Shown: piece after piece, positions 34,000 through 42,386 of the stretch
How positions within the stretch are numbered: position 1 is the first letter of the stretch
How the letters are laid out: each line of letters starts with the position of its first letter
Origin: Flintibacter muris
GTDB taxonomy: Bacteria > Bacillota > Clostridia > Oscillospirales > Oscillospiraceae
Direction of reading: 5' to 3'
Assembly (NCBI RefSeq): GCF_943192995.1
Contig: NZ_CALPCP010000003.1
Span: 1 to 64,000 of the forward strand
DNA: 64,000 bases
Position numbers and translations under genes: made by a program
The notes under the pieces: generated by a model
Seen by the model: the letters and a program-made list of their open reading frames with translations, nothing else
What the model was told of the DNA's origin: nothing
The model's database searches: none

Positions 34000-35118
34000 A
34001 TGAAAATACAGGGAGATACCATATTTCTGCATCCGTGGGACATGGAAATTATTGTGCAGTATGGCGGCCTAAAGGGGTTCCTGGATGCGGAAAAATCCCA
34101 TAGGGAACAGACAGCTATGCCGCTTCTGCCGTCCGTTCATCAGGCCGTTGATGTGCTGTGTTCAGAAAATGAAGAACAGGTTTCCTATCTTCGCCACAAT
34201 TTGAGGCTGCAATTCCTGTATAAGCTGTCTAATTCCTCCACCTTTTGCTACCGTACGGCTGTTATTTCAAAGCGTGACAAAACCAGCCGGATTCTGCACA
34301 TTCCAGAATATAATCTAATGAGGATTCAGAAGCGCATTTTATCGGAGATTCTCTCTTACGCAAAGCTTCCCGCCTGTGCTACGGCCTATCAGGCGGGGGC
34401 AAATCCGAGAGCGGGGACCGCTCCCCATGTGGGGAAGCCTGTGCTTCTGAAAATGGATATTTCCAATTTCTTTGACAGCATAACCTTTCAAATGGTGCTT
34501 TCCCGCGCCTTTCCGTCCCAATATTTCCCCAAGCCGGTGGGCGTGCTGCTGGCGAAGCTGTGCTGCTATTGCGACCGCCTGCCCCAAGGCGCGCCCACTT
34601 CTCCGGCCCTGTCCAACATTGTCATGGCACCCTTTGACGAGTATATGTCTTCCTACTGCGAAAAACGAGGGATCGCGTATACCCGCTACTGCGATGACAT
34701 GAGCTTTTCGGGGGACTTCAAGCCGGGACCGTTGATCGAAAAGGTCAGGCGCTTTTTGAATGCCATGGGGTTTGCTGTAAATGAGAAAAAGACGAAGGTG
34801 CTCCGGCAGGGGCAGCGGCAGACTGTAACCGGTATTGTTGTCGATCAGAAACAGCAGACGCCGGCCTCTTACCGCCGCCAAATCCGGCAGGAAATGTATT
34901 ATTGTAAAAAATACGGGGTACGTTCCCACATTATCCGGACAGGGCAGGCGGAGTACATTGCTGACAGTTCAAAATCGCGCGACGGGAAATGGGTCTTTCA
35001 GCGGCGGTTTGTGCAGCATCTGCTTGGGAAGATCACTTACGCGCTCTATATAAACCCGGAAGATGCCAAGCTGCACGCTTACCGGGAGGACTGTATGCGC
35101 TGGCTGGACCGTTCGTAA
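34000..35118 (+). CDS. Retron-type reverse transcriptase
   Basis: A 372-residue RNA-directed DNA polymerase. Visible blocks are LLKMDISNFFDSI (RT motif A), LPQGAPTSPALSNIV (motif B), YTRYCDDMSFSG (catalytic YCDD, replacing the more usual YADD), NEKKTKVLRQGQRQTVTGIVVD (motif D and the VTG motif typical of retrons). No maturase or endonuclease domain follows. The ATG at 34000 lies 8 bases after the ncRNA's a2 arm and lacks a good RBS; ATG 34042 is an alternative. It would make branched or free msDNA used in a phage-defence complex. Confidence 0.87.
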   Translation: MKIQGDTIFLHPWDMEIIVQYGGLKGFLDAEKSHREQTAMPLLPSVHQAVDVLCSENEEQVSYLRHNLRLQFLYKLSNSSTFCYRTAVISKRDKTSRILHIPEYNLMRIQKRILSEILSYAKLPACATAYQAGANPRAGTAPHVGKPVLLKMDISNFFDSITFQMVLSRAFPSQYFPKPVGVLLAKLCCYCDRLPQGAPTSPALSNIVMAPFDEYMSSYCEKRGIAYTRYCDDMSFSGDFKPGPLIEKVRRFLNAMGFAVNEKKTKVLRQGQRQTVTGIVVDQKQQTPASYRRQIRQEMYYCKKYGVRSHIIRTGQAEYIADSSKSRDGKWVFQRRFVQHLLGKITYALYINPEDAKLHAYREDCMRWLDRS

Positions 35119-35128
35119 GGTGACTCAT

Positions 35129-35203
35129 TTGAGAAAGAAAAAGAATCTGATGGTGTTTGGAGCCTCCGGTGTGGTTGGTGTTATTTCCCATTATATATTC
35201 TGA
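35129..35203 (+). CDS. 24-residue hydrophobic peptide behind the retron RT
   Basis: TTG at 35129 follows AAGGTG by about 8 bases and lies 10 bases after the RT stop. The peptide begins with a basic LRKKKN stretch, then a single hydrophobic segment MVFGASGVVGVISHYIF, and stops one base before a strong terminator. This single-pass, positive-inside design resembles small membrane toxins. Whether it is translated is unproven. Confidence 0.4.
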   Translation: MRKKKNLMVFGASGVVGVISHYIF

Positions 35204-35245
35204 AGCAGTTCATCTGCCCATATAGCGGCAGACGAACTGCTTTTT
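35204..35245 (+). terminator. Terminator of the retron operon
   Basis: AGCAGTTC 35204-35211 pairs with GAACTGCT 35234-35241 with further TCTGCC/GGCAGA pairs inside, followed by T5. Confidence 0.88.
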
Positions 35246-35260
35246 GAAATTAACCCTTGA

Positions 35261-35608
35261 CAAAAGTTCTCTGAGGACAGCGTGACCGGGCGCATATCGG
35301 ACGAGCGTTTCACGGAGCTTTCGGCAGACTACGAAGCCGAGCAAAAGGAACTGAAAGAACGTGCCGCTGTTCTGCAGGGCGAGCTTTCACGGACGCTGGA
35401 AGCCATGGCAAACGCTGAAAAGTTTATGAAAGTGGTACGCAAGTACACCAGCTTTGAGGAACTCACCCCCACCCTGTTGCGGGAGTTTGTGGAGAAAATC
35501 GTAATCCACGAATCGGAAGCCCTTGACGGGAAACGCCGGGGGAAGCTCCGCAGACAGGAAATCGAAATCTATTACTCTTTTGTCGGCAAGGTAGAATTGC
35601 CCGACTAA
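35261..35608 (+). pseudogene. Large serine recombinase (TnpX/TndX-like), C-terminal fragment
   Basis: About 115 codons match the C-terminal end of Tn4451-type large serine recombinases: VTGRISDERFTELSADYEAE, a coiled-coil stretch, then FEELTPTLLREFVEKIVIHE and EIEIYYSFVGKVELPD (DUF4368 region). The catalytic and zinc-ribbon parts are absent and a stop precedes the fragment. An N-terminal fragment of the same family lies at 56055. A GTCCGGC/GCCGGAC hairpin follows at 35619-35637. Confidence 0.8.
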
Positions 35609-35795
35609 AGCCCGACCCGTCCGGCAGTCAGCCGGACAGGGAACGGCAAAATTTTTTACACTTCTTTTACTTCTTTGTCTCACATGAGCAAAGTCGCAGG
35701 GCATCAAGCACTTGACCCCCAAATTGATGTAAAGAAAAACGAGAACAAATGCGTTGTGTATGCCGCAGTTTTTGGAGAAGAATTGCAAGACTGCA

Positions 35796-35824
35796 TTGTG
35801 TTTTCTCAACAGAGGCGGTATAAT
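35796..35824 (+). promoter_or_regulatory. Promoter of the XRE/TnpV unit
   Basis: TTGTGT 35796-35801 and a perfect TATAAT 35819-35824 with 17-bp spacing precede the XRE gene by 60 bases. Bases 35638-35795 contain no recognised gene. Confidence 0.6.
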
Positions 35825-35883
35825 GGTTGATAGACCATAGTGCCAGGGCCGCTACTGCTGACCCTGGCTCTGGAAAGGTGAGA

Positions 35884-36102
35884 ATGACTATGAAAATCAG
35901 CTATAAGCCGCTGTGGAAAACACTGATCGACAAGAATCTGACCAAGAAAGATTTACGGCTACAAGCGCATTTGACAACAAATCACATTGCCAATATGGGC
36001 AAGGGAGAACATATCTCCATGCAGACCCTTATCAAGATTTGCGAAACTCTGAACTGTGACATTGCCGATGTGATTGCGCTGGTGCCGGACGACGACCCGT
36101 AA
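35884..36102 (+). CDS. XRE-family helix-turn-helix regulator
   Basis: 72 residues forming one Cro/C1-type HTH of the YozG/SinR-like short class. It reads KISYKPLWKTLIDKNLTKKD, then TNHIANMGKGEHISMQTLIKIC and ends in DIADVIALVPDD. ATG 35884 or 35890 could be the start; AAAGGTG lies 3-9 bases upstream. It is common as a control gene at the edge of Tn4451-like elements and sits just before TnpV. Confidence 0.8.
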   Translation: MTMKISYKPLWKTLIDKNLTKKDLRLQAHLTTNHIANMGKGEHISMQTLIKICETLNCDIADVIALVPDDDP

Positions 36103-36120
36103 GGGAGAAAGGGTATCACA

Positions 36121-36486
36121 ATGGAAAACGGATTGACCTATATTCGAGTTGGAGACTACTACATCCCCAATCTGGCATTAGACCCCGAACTGGAGGAACC
36201 AGCCAGGGACATTGGCAAATATGGCCGCATGAGATTGACCTATTTGAAGCAGCACCAGCGCAAGCTGTACCGGGAACTGGTATCCACTGGCAAACTCCAG
36301 ACACACCTGCTGGAGATTAACGACACCGCCAATGACTGGCTGAACAGGATGATGCCGCAGATGGCAAAGGCGGCGGGAGCTACCGAGGAGCTGAAAGCCC
36401 GCGATCAGATGGCGTGGGTCGGACTGATGAATAGCTGCGAGGCGCGGGTAGAGGAAATTATTTTTTCGGATTTGATATACTGCTGA
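36121..36486 (+). CDS. TnpV family transposon-encoded protein
   Basis: 121 residues matching TnpV, a small protein of Tn4451-type mobilizable transposons. Family features are LTYIRVGDYYIPNL at the start, RMRLTYLKQHQRKLYRELV in the middle, and the tail around EEIIFSDLIY. It is predicted to be helical and of unknown biochemical function. It shares an operon with the XRE regulator and ends in a bidirectional terminator. Confidence 0.85.
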   Translation: MENGLTYIRVGDYYIPNLALDPELEEPARDIGKYGRMRLTYLKQHQRKLYRELVSTGKLQTHLLEINDTANDWLNRMMPQMAKAAGATEELKARDQMAWVGLMNSCEARVEEIIFSDLIYC

Positions 36487-36493
36487 TTGCTAA

Positions 36494-36526
36494 TAGGCCA
36501 GATGGACATATACCCCATCTGGCCTA
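36494..36526. terminator. Bidirectional terminator
   Basis: TAGGCCAGATGG 36494-36505 pairs perfectly with CCATCTGGCCTA 36515-36526 between TnpV and the convergent histidine kinase gene. Confidence 0.85.
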
Positions 36527-36536
36527 TTATAAATTA

Positions 36537-37904
36537 TCATGGCAATTCGTTCGCAAGGGTTAAGATAGTGATAACGCCTTGATTTAGACTGTTTTTTATC
36601 TCCACCGTACCATTGTGTGCCTCTACGATCTGCCTTACCAGCAGTAGTCCCAGCCCATGGCGCAAGTCCAGCCGTTCATCGGTGCTTTCCATATAGTGCG
36701 GTTTTTCTTCCAGTTCCCGCAATTTTTCAGCGGATATACCTACGCCATTGTCCGCAACCGTGATAAAAACGTTTTCCGATGAACAATCAAGGGACAGGAA
36801 AATATCACACCCCTGCGGATTGTGGTTGATGCTGTTCTGCACCAAGTTATTGATAGCCCTTGAAATCAATCGGGCATCACATTCTTCAACTACGAGTTCC
36901 GCTTCGGGAGAAATTTCAACCTCGACGGAATGTTTCTCACCGATACCCGCGTTGAGCAAATCCGCCGCATAGGAGCGCAGTAATTTGGACAGGCGTACCG
37001 GCTCTTTATGGAGCGGCTGCATTTCATATTCTAACTGCGATACCAAATTCAGGTCCTGCACCAAGTCTTTGATTTTTGCGCTCTGCGCCCGGATAATCTC
37101 TGCCTCCTGCTGAATATTTCCGTTGGCCCCGTGATCTCCGGCAATCCGCTGGGCATACCCCATAATCATAGAAAGTGGTGTGCGGATGTCGTGAGAAACG
37201 CCGCTAATCCAGTTGGCGCGGGCCTGGTTTTGTCTGCTCAACACCTGGGACGCCTGACTGACGCTGTCCGCAATTTCCGATAACTCGCCTCGAATGGACA
37301 AATCAACAGGTTTTCCCGTGGACAGTGTTTTGATAGAAGCCATAATCGGCTCCGTATTTTTGGAGATTTTTCTTTTAGAGAGATAGTAGACCAAAAACAG
37401 AAGCACTATGTCTATTGCCAAAATGCCGGTTATAAAAAGCGGGAAAATCCTAATCGCCCGTATTGGGAAATAGTTTCCTGTCAGCTTCATAAAGCTGTCT
37501 TTTGGGTAGCCCAACACCAACAGACCATTATCTGTGTTCCGTACAAAAACAGGGTAGTCTTGCAGATAGCCTTTCGAGAACACGGCCACATCCTGAATGG
37601 TGTACTGTGTCGGTATTTCCTCCGGTAAAGATGCCTCCCAAATACAGTGTCCGCTTGCATCTAATAGCATAGCCCAAATCTGATTACGGTTTAACTCTTG
37701 CAGCCTTTCTTCCGATACGCCGGATGCTGACAGATCAGCGGCCACGGCCTCTAACATATTTGCCGGTGATACCGAACCGTATTCCCTGAATACGATACCC
37801 CCGAATGTCAAGGCAAACGCAAGAATATTGATAAGCAGGAGAACCAGCGCAAAGGCAAAAAAGGAAAGAAGATATTTTGAGATATATTTTCCAAATGCTT
37901 TCAT
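36537..37904 (-). CDS. Sensor histidine kinase
   Basis: 455 residues. A first membrane helix (about 10-35) and a second (about 150-172) flank an extracytoplasmic sensor of some 110 residues; a HAMP-like linker leads to the phospho-acceptor motif WISGVSHDIRTPLSMI and the HATPase domain with NLVQNSINHNPQG, VADNGVGIS and HGLGLLLV. It is translated right after the response regulator, 3 bases apart. The ABC transporter genes on the other strand are the likely targets, as in lantibiotic or bacitracin sensing modules. Confidence 0.9.
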   Translation of the reverse strand: MKAFGKYISKYLLSFFAFALVLLLINILAFALTFGGIVFREYGSVSPANMLEAVAADLSASGVSEERLQELNRNQIWAMLLDASGHCIWEASLPEEIPTQYTIQDVAVFSKGYLQDYPVFVRNTDNGLLVLGYPKDSFMKLTGNYFPIRAIRIFPLFITGILAIDIVLLFLVYYLSKRKISKNTEPIMASIKTLSTGKPVDLSIRGELSEIADSVSQASQVLSRQNQARANWISGVSHDIRTPLSMIMGYAQRIAGDHGANGNIQQEAEIIRAQSAKIKDLVQDLNLVSQLEYEMQPLHKEPVRLSKLLRSYAADLLNAGIGEKHSVEVEISPEAELVVEECDARLISRAINNLVQNSINHNPQGCDIFLSLDCSSENVFITVADNGVGISAEKLRELEEKPHYMESTDERLDLRHGLGLLLVRQIVEAHNGTVEIKNSLNQGVITILTLANELP

Positions 37905-37907
37905 CGG

Positions 37908-38609
37908 TTATTTCCTCGCCAGCAGCTTATAGCCCAGCCCTTTGACTGTCAGCAGGGAAACAGGCTTTGACGGGTCAGCCTCAATCTTCTCCCGGACGCG
38001 CCGCACATGGGCGTTCAAGCTGTTTTCATAGCCAAAAGGATTGTCGCCCCATAGGGCCTCACAAAGCGTATCCACTGTCACAATACGGCCCTCATTCTTC
38101 GCAAGAGTTTCCAGCAGCCTATGCTCCATCGCTGTCAAGGGAAGTATCTCACCGCCCTTATCCACTTCGGCCCGGCTGAAATCCACCGTACAGCTATCCA
38201 GTTTCAAAACCGCTGCGTCCCCTTTGTAACACCGGCGCAGAACGGCGTAAACCCGCAGTAGAAATTCCTGGGGCAGAAAGGGTTTTGCGATATAATCGTC
38301 CGCTCCAAGGCCCAGCCCCGCCAGCTTGTCTGCCGCTTCGTCACGGGCCGTCAGAAAAATCACGGGAATATCCGTCCATGCGCGTATCTGCTCCATCAGG
38401 GAAAAGCCGTCACCGTCCGGGAGCATCACATCCAAAATCGCCAGATCAGGCTTTTCCACTTTAGCGGCAGCAATTCCCTCTTTCATATTGGCGGCGGTCA
38501 CAAGGCGCTGAAAGCCCTCGTCCGTTAAAATAGCTGATACCATTTTCAAAAGCTCCGGCTCGTCATCGACCAGCAGGAGTTTTTTGCTGTGTAAAAATGA
38601 ATTGTCCAT
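37908..38609 (-). CDS. OmpR-family response regulator
   Basis: 233 residues: a receiver domain (LLVDDEPELL, phosphorylated Asp in LAILDVMLPDG, conserved Thr/Lys in FLTARDE and AKPF) and a winged-helix DNA-binding domain with LTAMEHRLLETLAKN and ENSLNAHVRRVREKI. It follows AGGAGGTG. Divergent from the ABC operon, it probably binds the 10-bp direct repeat in the shared promoter region. Confidence 0.92.
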   Translation of the reverse strand: MDNSFLHSKKLLLVDDEPELLKMVSAILTDEGFQRLVTAANMKEGIAAAKVEKPDLAILDVMLPDGDGFSLMEQIRAWTDIPVIFLTARDEAADKLAGLGLGADDYIAKPFLPQEFLLRVYAVLRRCYKGDAAVLKLDSCTVDFSRAEVDKGGEILPLTAMEHRLLETLAKNEGRIVTVDTLCEALWGDNPFGYENSLNAHVRRVREKIEADPSKPVSLLTVKGLGYKLLARK

Positions 38610-38672
38610 CGTGACACCTCCTGTCCGCCCCCATTATAACATACTCATTCAACTTTATGGATAGCCCTTTGA

Positions 38673-38693
38673 AAAAGTAAGGTAAAAGTAAGG
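38673..38693. promoter_or_regulatory. Direct-repeat operator AAAAGTAAGG x2
   Basis: AAAAGTAAGG at 38673-38682 is repeated exactly at 38684-38693, an 11-bp period that suits a head-to-tail OmpR-family dimer. It lies midway between the response regulator gene and the ABC operon. Confidence 0.6.
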
Positions 38694-38753
38694 ACGAGAG
38701 AATGTAGAAGTCAGGTTGATGCTGTACCATAGGGGCAGAAAGGAGATGTGTCT

Positions 38754-39518
38754 ATGGACTATATCATCGCCACAGAGCAGTTGACGAAGAAATACAAAAA
38801 TTTTACCTCCGTCAACAATGTTTCTCTCCATGTCCGCAGGGGCAGTATTTACGGCTTTCTCGGCCCCAATGGAGCAGGCAAATCCACCACCATGAAGATG
38901 CTCCTGGGGCTGACCGCCCCCACAAAGGGCCGGTTCATTATTGACGGGAAGCAGTTTCCCAACGACCGGCTGAAAATCCTGCGGGAGATCGGCTCTTTCA
39001 TTGAGGCCCCCTCGTTCTATGCCAACCTGACGGGCCGGGAAAATCTGGATGTGATACGCCGGATTTTGGGCCTGCGGAAAAACACTGTGGAGGATGCCTT
39101 GGAGCTGGTAGGGCTGTCCGAATTTGGAGATCGCCTCGCAAAGAAGTATTCCCTTGGCATGAAACAGCGGCTTGGCCTTGCCGGGGCGCTGCTGGGCCGT
39201 CCGCCTATCCTCATTCTGGACGAACCGACCAACGGCCTTGACCCCTCCGGCATCCATGAAATTCGCAATCTGGTAAAATCCCTGCCTGATCTGTACGACT
39301 GCACCATCCTCATTTCCTCTCATATGCTGTCGGAAATTGAGCTGATGGCGGACGACATCGGCATCCTCAATCATGGGCGGCTGCTGTTTGAGGGCAGCTT
39401 GGATGATCTGCGGCACAGCGCAAGGCAGGCGGGAATGTCCGCCGATAACCTGGAAGATGTGTTCCTCTCCATCGTGGAGCAGGACAACGCCGCAAGAAAG
39501 CAGAGGGCAAAGCTATGA
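38754..39518 (+). CDS. ABC transporter ATP-binding protein (lantibiotic-immunity/BcrA-like)
   Basis: 254 residues with complete ATPase motifs: Walker A GPNGAGKST, Q-loop, signature YSLGMKQRLGLAGALLG, Walker B ILILDEPTNGLDP and the H-loop SSHMLSE. The C-terminal extension is of the type seen in BcrA, NisF and SpaF. The ATG at 38754 follows AAGGAG by 9 bases. It overlaps the next gene as ATGA. The transporter should remove peptide antibiotics from the membrane, under control of the divergent two-component system. Confidence 0.9.
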   Translation: MDYIIATEQLTKKYKNFTSVNNVSLHVRRGSIYGFLGPNGAGKSTTMKMLLGLTAPTKGRFIIDGKQFPNDRLKILREIGSFIEAPSFYANLTGRENLDVIRRILGLRKNTVEDALELVGLSEFGDRLAKKYSLGMKQRLGLAGALLGRPPILILDEPTNGLDPSGIHEIRNLVKSLPDLYDCTILISSHMLSEIELMADDIGILNHGRLLFEGSLDDLRHSARQAGMSADNLEDVFLSIVEQDNAARKQRAKL

Positions 39519-40240
39519 GGGCGCTTGTGATCGAACTGCGGAAAGAGAAGCGGACAGGGGTGATCCCGGTGCTGCTGGCTGTCGGTATTTTAGGCGCGGC
39601 CTATGCCTTTGTCAACTTCCTTGTCCGAAAAGATGCGCTGCTCAATCTTCCGCTGGCCCCGATGGACGTACTGCTGACCCAGCTTTACGGCATGATTATG
39701 ATACTGAACCTGTTCGGTATCGTTGTCGCCTCCTGCATGGTCTACAACATGGAGTTTAAGGGCAGCGCAATCAAAAAGATGTATATGCTTCCCATGAGCG
39801 TACCGGGGATGTATCTTTGCAAATTCCTGATCTTGACCGTCATGCTCTTTGTGGCGGTAGCTCTGGAAAAACTGGCGCTAATGAAAATCGGAATGAGCGA
39901 TCTGCCGCAGGGGACATTTGAAATGGGAACGCTGTTCCGCTTTACGGCCTATTCATTCATCACGTCCATGCCGGTGCTGTCCTTTATGGTGCTGATTTCC
40001 TCCCGCTTTGAAAATATGTGGGTTCCCCTTGGTGTAGGAGTTGCCGGTTTTTTAAGCGGGATGGCCCTGGCATCGTCAGCCGCAGCGGTCTTGATGGTGC
40101 ATCCGTTCATTGTGATGTTCAAGCCTGCGGTGGCTATGAGCGCACAGCCCGATATGCTGGTGGTGCTGTTTGCTCTGGTCGAAACGCTCCTTTTCCTTGG
40201 CATTGGGCTGTGGATGGCAAAAAATCTACGCTATGAGTAA
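39515..40240 (+). CDS. ABC transporter permease (LanE-like)
   Basis: 241 residues with about six membrane helices and a short cytoplasmic N-terminus (MRALVIELRKEKRTG), the layout of lantibiotic-immunity permeases. It is translationally coupled to the ATPase gene and pairs with the second permease 12 bp downstream. Confidence 0.82.
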   Translation: MRALVIELRKEKRTGVIPVLLAVGILGAAYAFVNFLVRKDALLNLPLAPMDVLLTQLYGMIMILNLFGIVVASCMVYNMEFKGSAIKKMYMLPMSVPGMYLCKFLILTVMLFVAVALEKLALMKIGMSDLPQGTFEMGTLFRFTAYSFITSMPVLSFMVLISSRFENMWVPLGVGVAGFLSGMALASSAAAVLMVHPFIVMFKPAVAMSAQPDMLVVLFALVETLLFLGIGLWMAKNLRYE

Positions 40241-40252
40241 AGGAGGAGCCGC

Positions 40253-41017
40253 ATGAACTTTTTGGATTTGCTCGGCATTGAGTTTATGAAAGTGAAACGC
40301 TCAAAGATCGTTCCGCTGATTTTTATTGCCCCGCTGCTGGTAGTGGCCTCCGGGGTGGCGGCGTTAAGCCGGTATTTCACGCCGGAGTACACCAACGCAT
40401 GGCCCGCTATGTTCATTCAAAGCGCCCTGGTCTACGCCTACTATCTGCTGCCGTTCAGCATGATCGTGGTATGCGTGATGATTGCGGGGAGGGAAACACA
40501 GAACAATGGTATCCTGAAAATGCTGGCCCTGCCGGTGAGCCGGAAAGCCCTTTCCCTGGCAAAATTTTGTGTCCTGATGTTCTATCTATTTATGGAAATG
40601 GTTGTCTTTCTGGCGGTGTTCGTAGTTGCCGGTATGCTGGCTACTTCGACAATGGGTATTACGGAAACATTGCCTGTTCTCTATCTTCTGAAATGGTGCG
40701 TGGGGCTTTTTTTGACAATGCTCCCATGCTTGGCGGCGATGTGGGCTATCACGGTATTATTTGAAAAGCCTTTGCTTTCCGTGGGGCTAAACCTGCTGCT
40801 GGTTATCCCCGGTATTCTGGTTGCCAACACGCCGCTCTGGATTGCTTATCCCTACTGTTACAGCGGCTACCTGGTGTCCTGTTCTCTGCACGATTTTACG
40901 GCGGAAACCTCTGATGCCGCATTTGCGTTGATGCCGTTCCTGCCCTGTGCAATCACTGTATTCGCTGTGCTGCTTGCCCTGTCGGTAAAACAATTTGGAA
41001 AAAAGGAAATGAGGTAA
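40253..41017 (+). CDS. ABC transporter permease (LanG-like)
   Basis: 254 residues with six predicted helices; GIEFMKVKRSK at the N-terminus and an Arg/Glu-containing first loop are usual for MutG/NisG-type immunity permeases. AAAGGAGG precedes the ATG. It probably forms a heteromeric transporter with the preceding permease. Confidence 0.82.
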   Translation: MNFLDLLGIEFMKVKRSKIVPLIFIAPLLVVASGVAALSRYFTPEYTNAWPAMFIQSALVYAYYLLPFSMIVVCVMIAGRETQNNGILKMLALPVSRKALSLAKFCVLMFYLFMEMVVFLAVFVVAGMLATSTMGITETLPVLYLLKWCVGLFLTMLPCLAAMWAITVLFEKPLLSVGLNLLLVIPGILVANTPLWIAYPYCYSGYLVSCSLHDFTAETSDAAFALMPFLPCAITVFAVLLALSVKQFGKKEMR

Positions 41018-41021
41018 TCAT

Positions 41022-41321
41022 ATGGAAATCACAAAAAAACTTCAAAAGCTCAGTTTGACGGCGCTTATTGTCAGTCTGCTGCCGCTGGCAACACTTGTCC
41101 CGGTGTTTCTGAAAATCACTTTGCCGGATGGTGTTCGCATGATTTGGGCGATCTGCAACATCGTCCTTGCGCTGGCGGGTCTCCTGCTCTCCGTGATCTG
41201 CGTAAAGAGCGAGGAAAGCCGGAGCATTGTCAATATCATGTCCACGTTAGTCAGTGTGGCGCTGGTGCTGATGATGCTGGGAATTGTCGCCCTTGCCCTG
41301 GTTCTCAATTTCTTACAGTAA
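41022..41321 (+). CDS. Small membrane protein of the ABC operon
   Basis: 99 residues with three hydrophobic segments and no recognised domain. It begins 4 bases after the second permease stop and is likely an accessory to the transporter. It could also be an immunity-associated membrane peptide. Confidence 0.6.
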   Translation: MEITKKLQKLSLTALIVSLLPLATLVPVFLKITLPDGVRMIWAICNIVLALAGLLLSVICVKSEESRSIVNIMSTLVSVALVLMMLGIVALALVLNFLQ

Positions 41322-41331
41322 TACCATTTTC

Positions 41332-41688
41332 ATGAACACACCTATATACCCACACATCAAAGAGAGCCTCAAAACAGCAATTCTGACCGGGCGCATTATG
41401 CCCGGTCAGAGATTACCATCTACGCGAAAGCTGGCAGAGCAATTCCAGACAACCCCTAACACAGTACAACGTGCAACGACCGAACTGTGCAAAACCGGGT
41501 TAGTTACACGTCAGCTTGGTCAGCCTATGATTGTAATCTCAAATGTAGAACAAATCGAAGCAAGCAGGCAGAAAAAAGCGATTATCGTGATACAAGAGTG
41601 CATCAGAACATTAAAAAATCTAAATTACCAGGAGGAAGAAATTATAAATTTGATTTCATTATCAGTAGATCAAGAATTAACGGGATAA
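41332..41688 (+). CDS. GntR-family regulator, short YtrA type
   Basis: 118 residues: a GntR winged helix (about 8-75, with TGRIMPGQRLPSTRKLAEQF and NTVQRATTEL) and a short helical tail lacking a ligand domain, as in YtrA regulators of ABC operons. It has no clear RBS and starts 10 bases after the small membrane gene, so it is probably translated by coupling. It may be a second control layer on the transporter. Confidence 0.82.
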   Translation: MNTPIYPHIKESLKTAILTGRIMPGQRLPSTRKLAEQFQTTPNTVQRATTELCKTGLVTRQLGQPMIVISNVEQIEASRQKKAIIVIQECIRTLKNLNYQEEEIINLISLSVDQELTG

Positions 41689-41768
41689 TACGCAAAACAA
41701 CAAATTACGGTTGCACCAATTATTGAGGAGTTCTATTCAGGAAATCTAAACAGGGAATTATATCTGCC

Positions 41769-41800
41769 GCACGACGGCAAAAGAAAAAAAGCCGTCGTGC
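41769..41800 (+). other. Perfect 10-bp hairpin
   Basis: GCACGACGGC 41769-41778 and GCCGTCGTGC 41791-41800 enclose an A-rich loop. No T run follows; function unknown, in the gap behind the GntR gene. Confidence 0.5.
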
Positions 41801-41826
41801 AGGAGACGTATTGTCATGCACATAGG

Positions 41827-41859
41827 TGGCGGCTTTGAGAGATCAGAGCCGCCATTTTT
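41827..41859 (+). terminator. Terminator behind the ABC/GntR operon
   Basis: TGGCGGCT 41827-41834 pairs with AGCCGCCA 41847-41854 and is followed by T5. Confidence 0.82.
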
Positions 41860-42122
41860 ATGACTATCTGGCGGCACATAGGGGGATGCCGCTGTGCAAT
41901 TACAGATAAATGGGTACTTATCAAAAAAAGCCTACTCCACGCAGCGGTGGTTATTGCCCGCGATTGCGAAAATAGTCGTTTCCTGTCGGCTCATAATGTT
42001 ATTCCTAGCGCCCGAATAGTTTCGCACTATCCGGGCGCTTTTGTATTTCCACGACACCGGCCCCGCTGCCGCTCCCCGCCCCCTCCGTTCAGACCCCAAA
42101 AATCTGAACGGAGGAAAACACG
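41860..42122 (+). promoter_or_regulatory. Leader RNA with attenuator and RBS-sequestering hairpin
   Basis: Two structures precede the gene at 42123. A strong intrinsic terminator occupies 42007-42042 (AGCGCCCG/CGGGCGCT plus ATAGT/ACTAT, then T4). Then CCTCCGTTCAGA 42082-42093 pairs perfectly with TCTGAACGGAGG 42103-42114, burying the GGAGG ribosome site 8 bases before ATG 42123. The segment TGCGAAAATAGTCGTTTCCT near 41966 and both structures recur in the leader at 54463-54737, so the arrangement is a repeated regulatory unit of the element. Confidence 0.6.
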
Positions 42123-42381
42123 ATGGAGATCACCATCAAAATCAACGGGCGCATGGTGTCTGTTGAGGTCAGCGCCGATGTTGCTGGTTATCTGGAACAA
42201 GCCAAGCGGAGCAATCGGAAGCTCTACCGGGAGCGTCAGCGGTATTGGGACGGGCGCGAATATGACGAGTACATAATTGCCACGGAGGGCCGCTTGCCCT
42301 ACCGGCCAGCAGGAAACGCTGGATGAAATTCTGGCGGTGTTGGCGCTCTGCACCGATACCCAGCGGGAACGGTTTTTGTAG
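42123..42381 (+). pseudogene. Sigma-like element regulator, frameshifted and truncated
   Basis: The frame begins MEITIKINGRMVSVEVSADV and continues through RRQRYWD-like and YDEYIIATEG, the N-terminal part of sigma-70-like regulators on Tn1549-type elements. At about 42300 the frame shifts: the continuation QQETLDEILAVLALCTDTQR lies in the next frame and stops at 42379-42381. The helix-turn-helix end is missing. Confidence 0.65.
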
Positions 42382-42386
42382 ACCGT

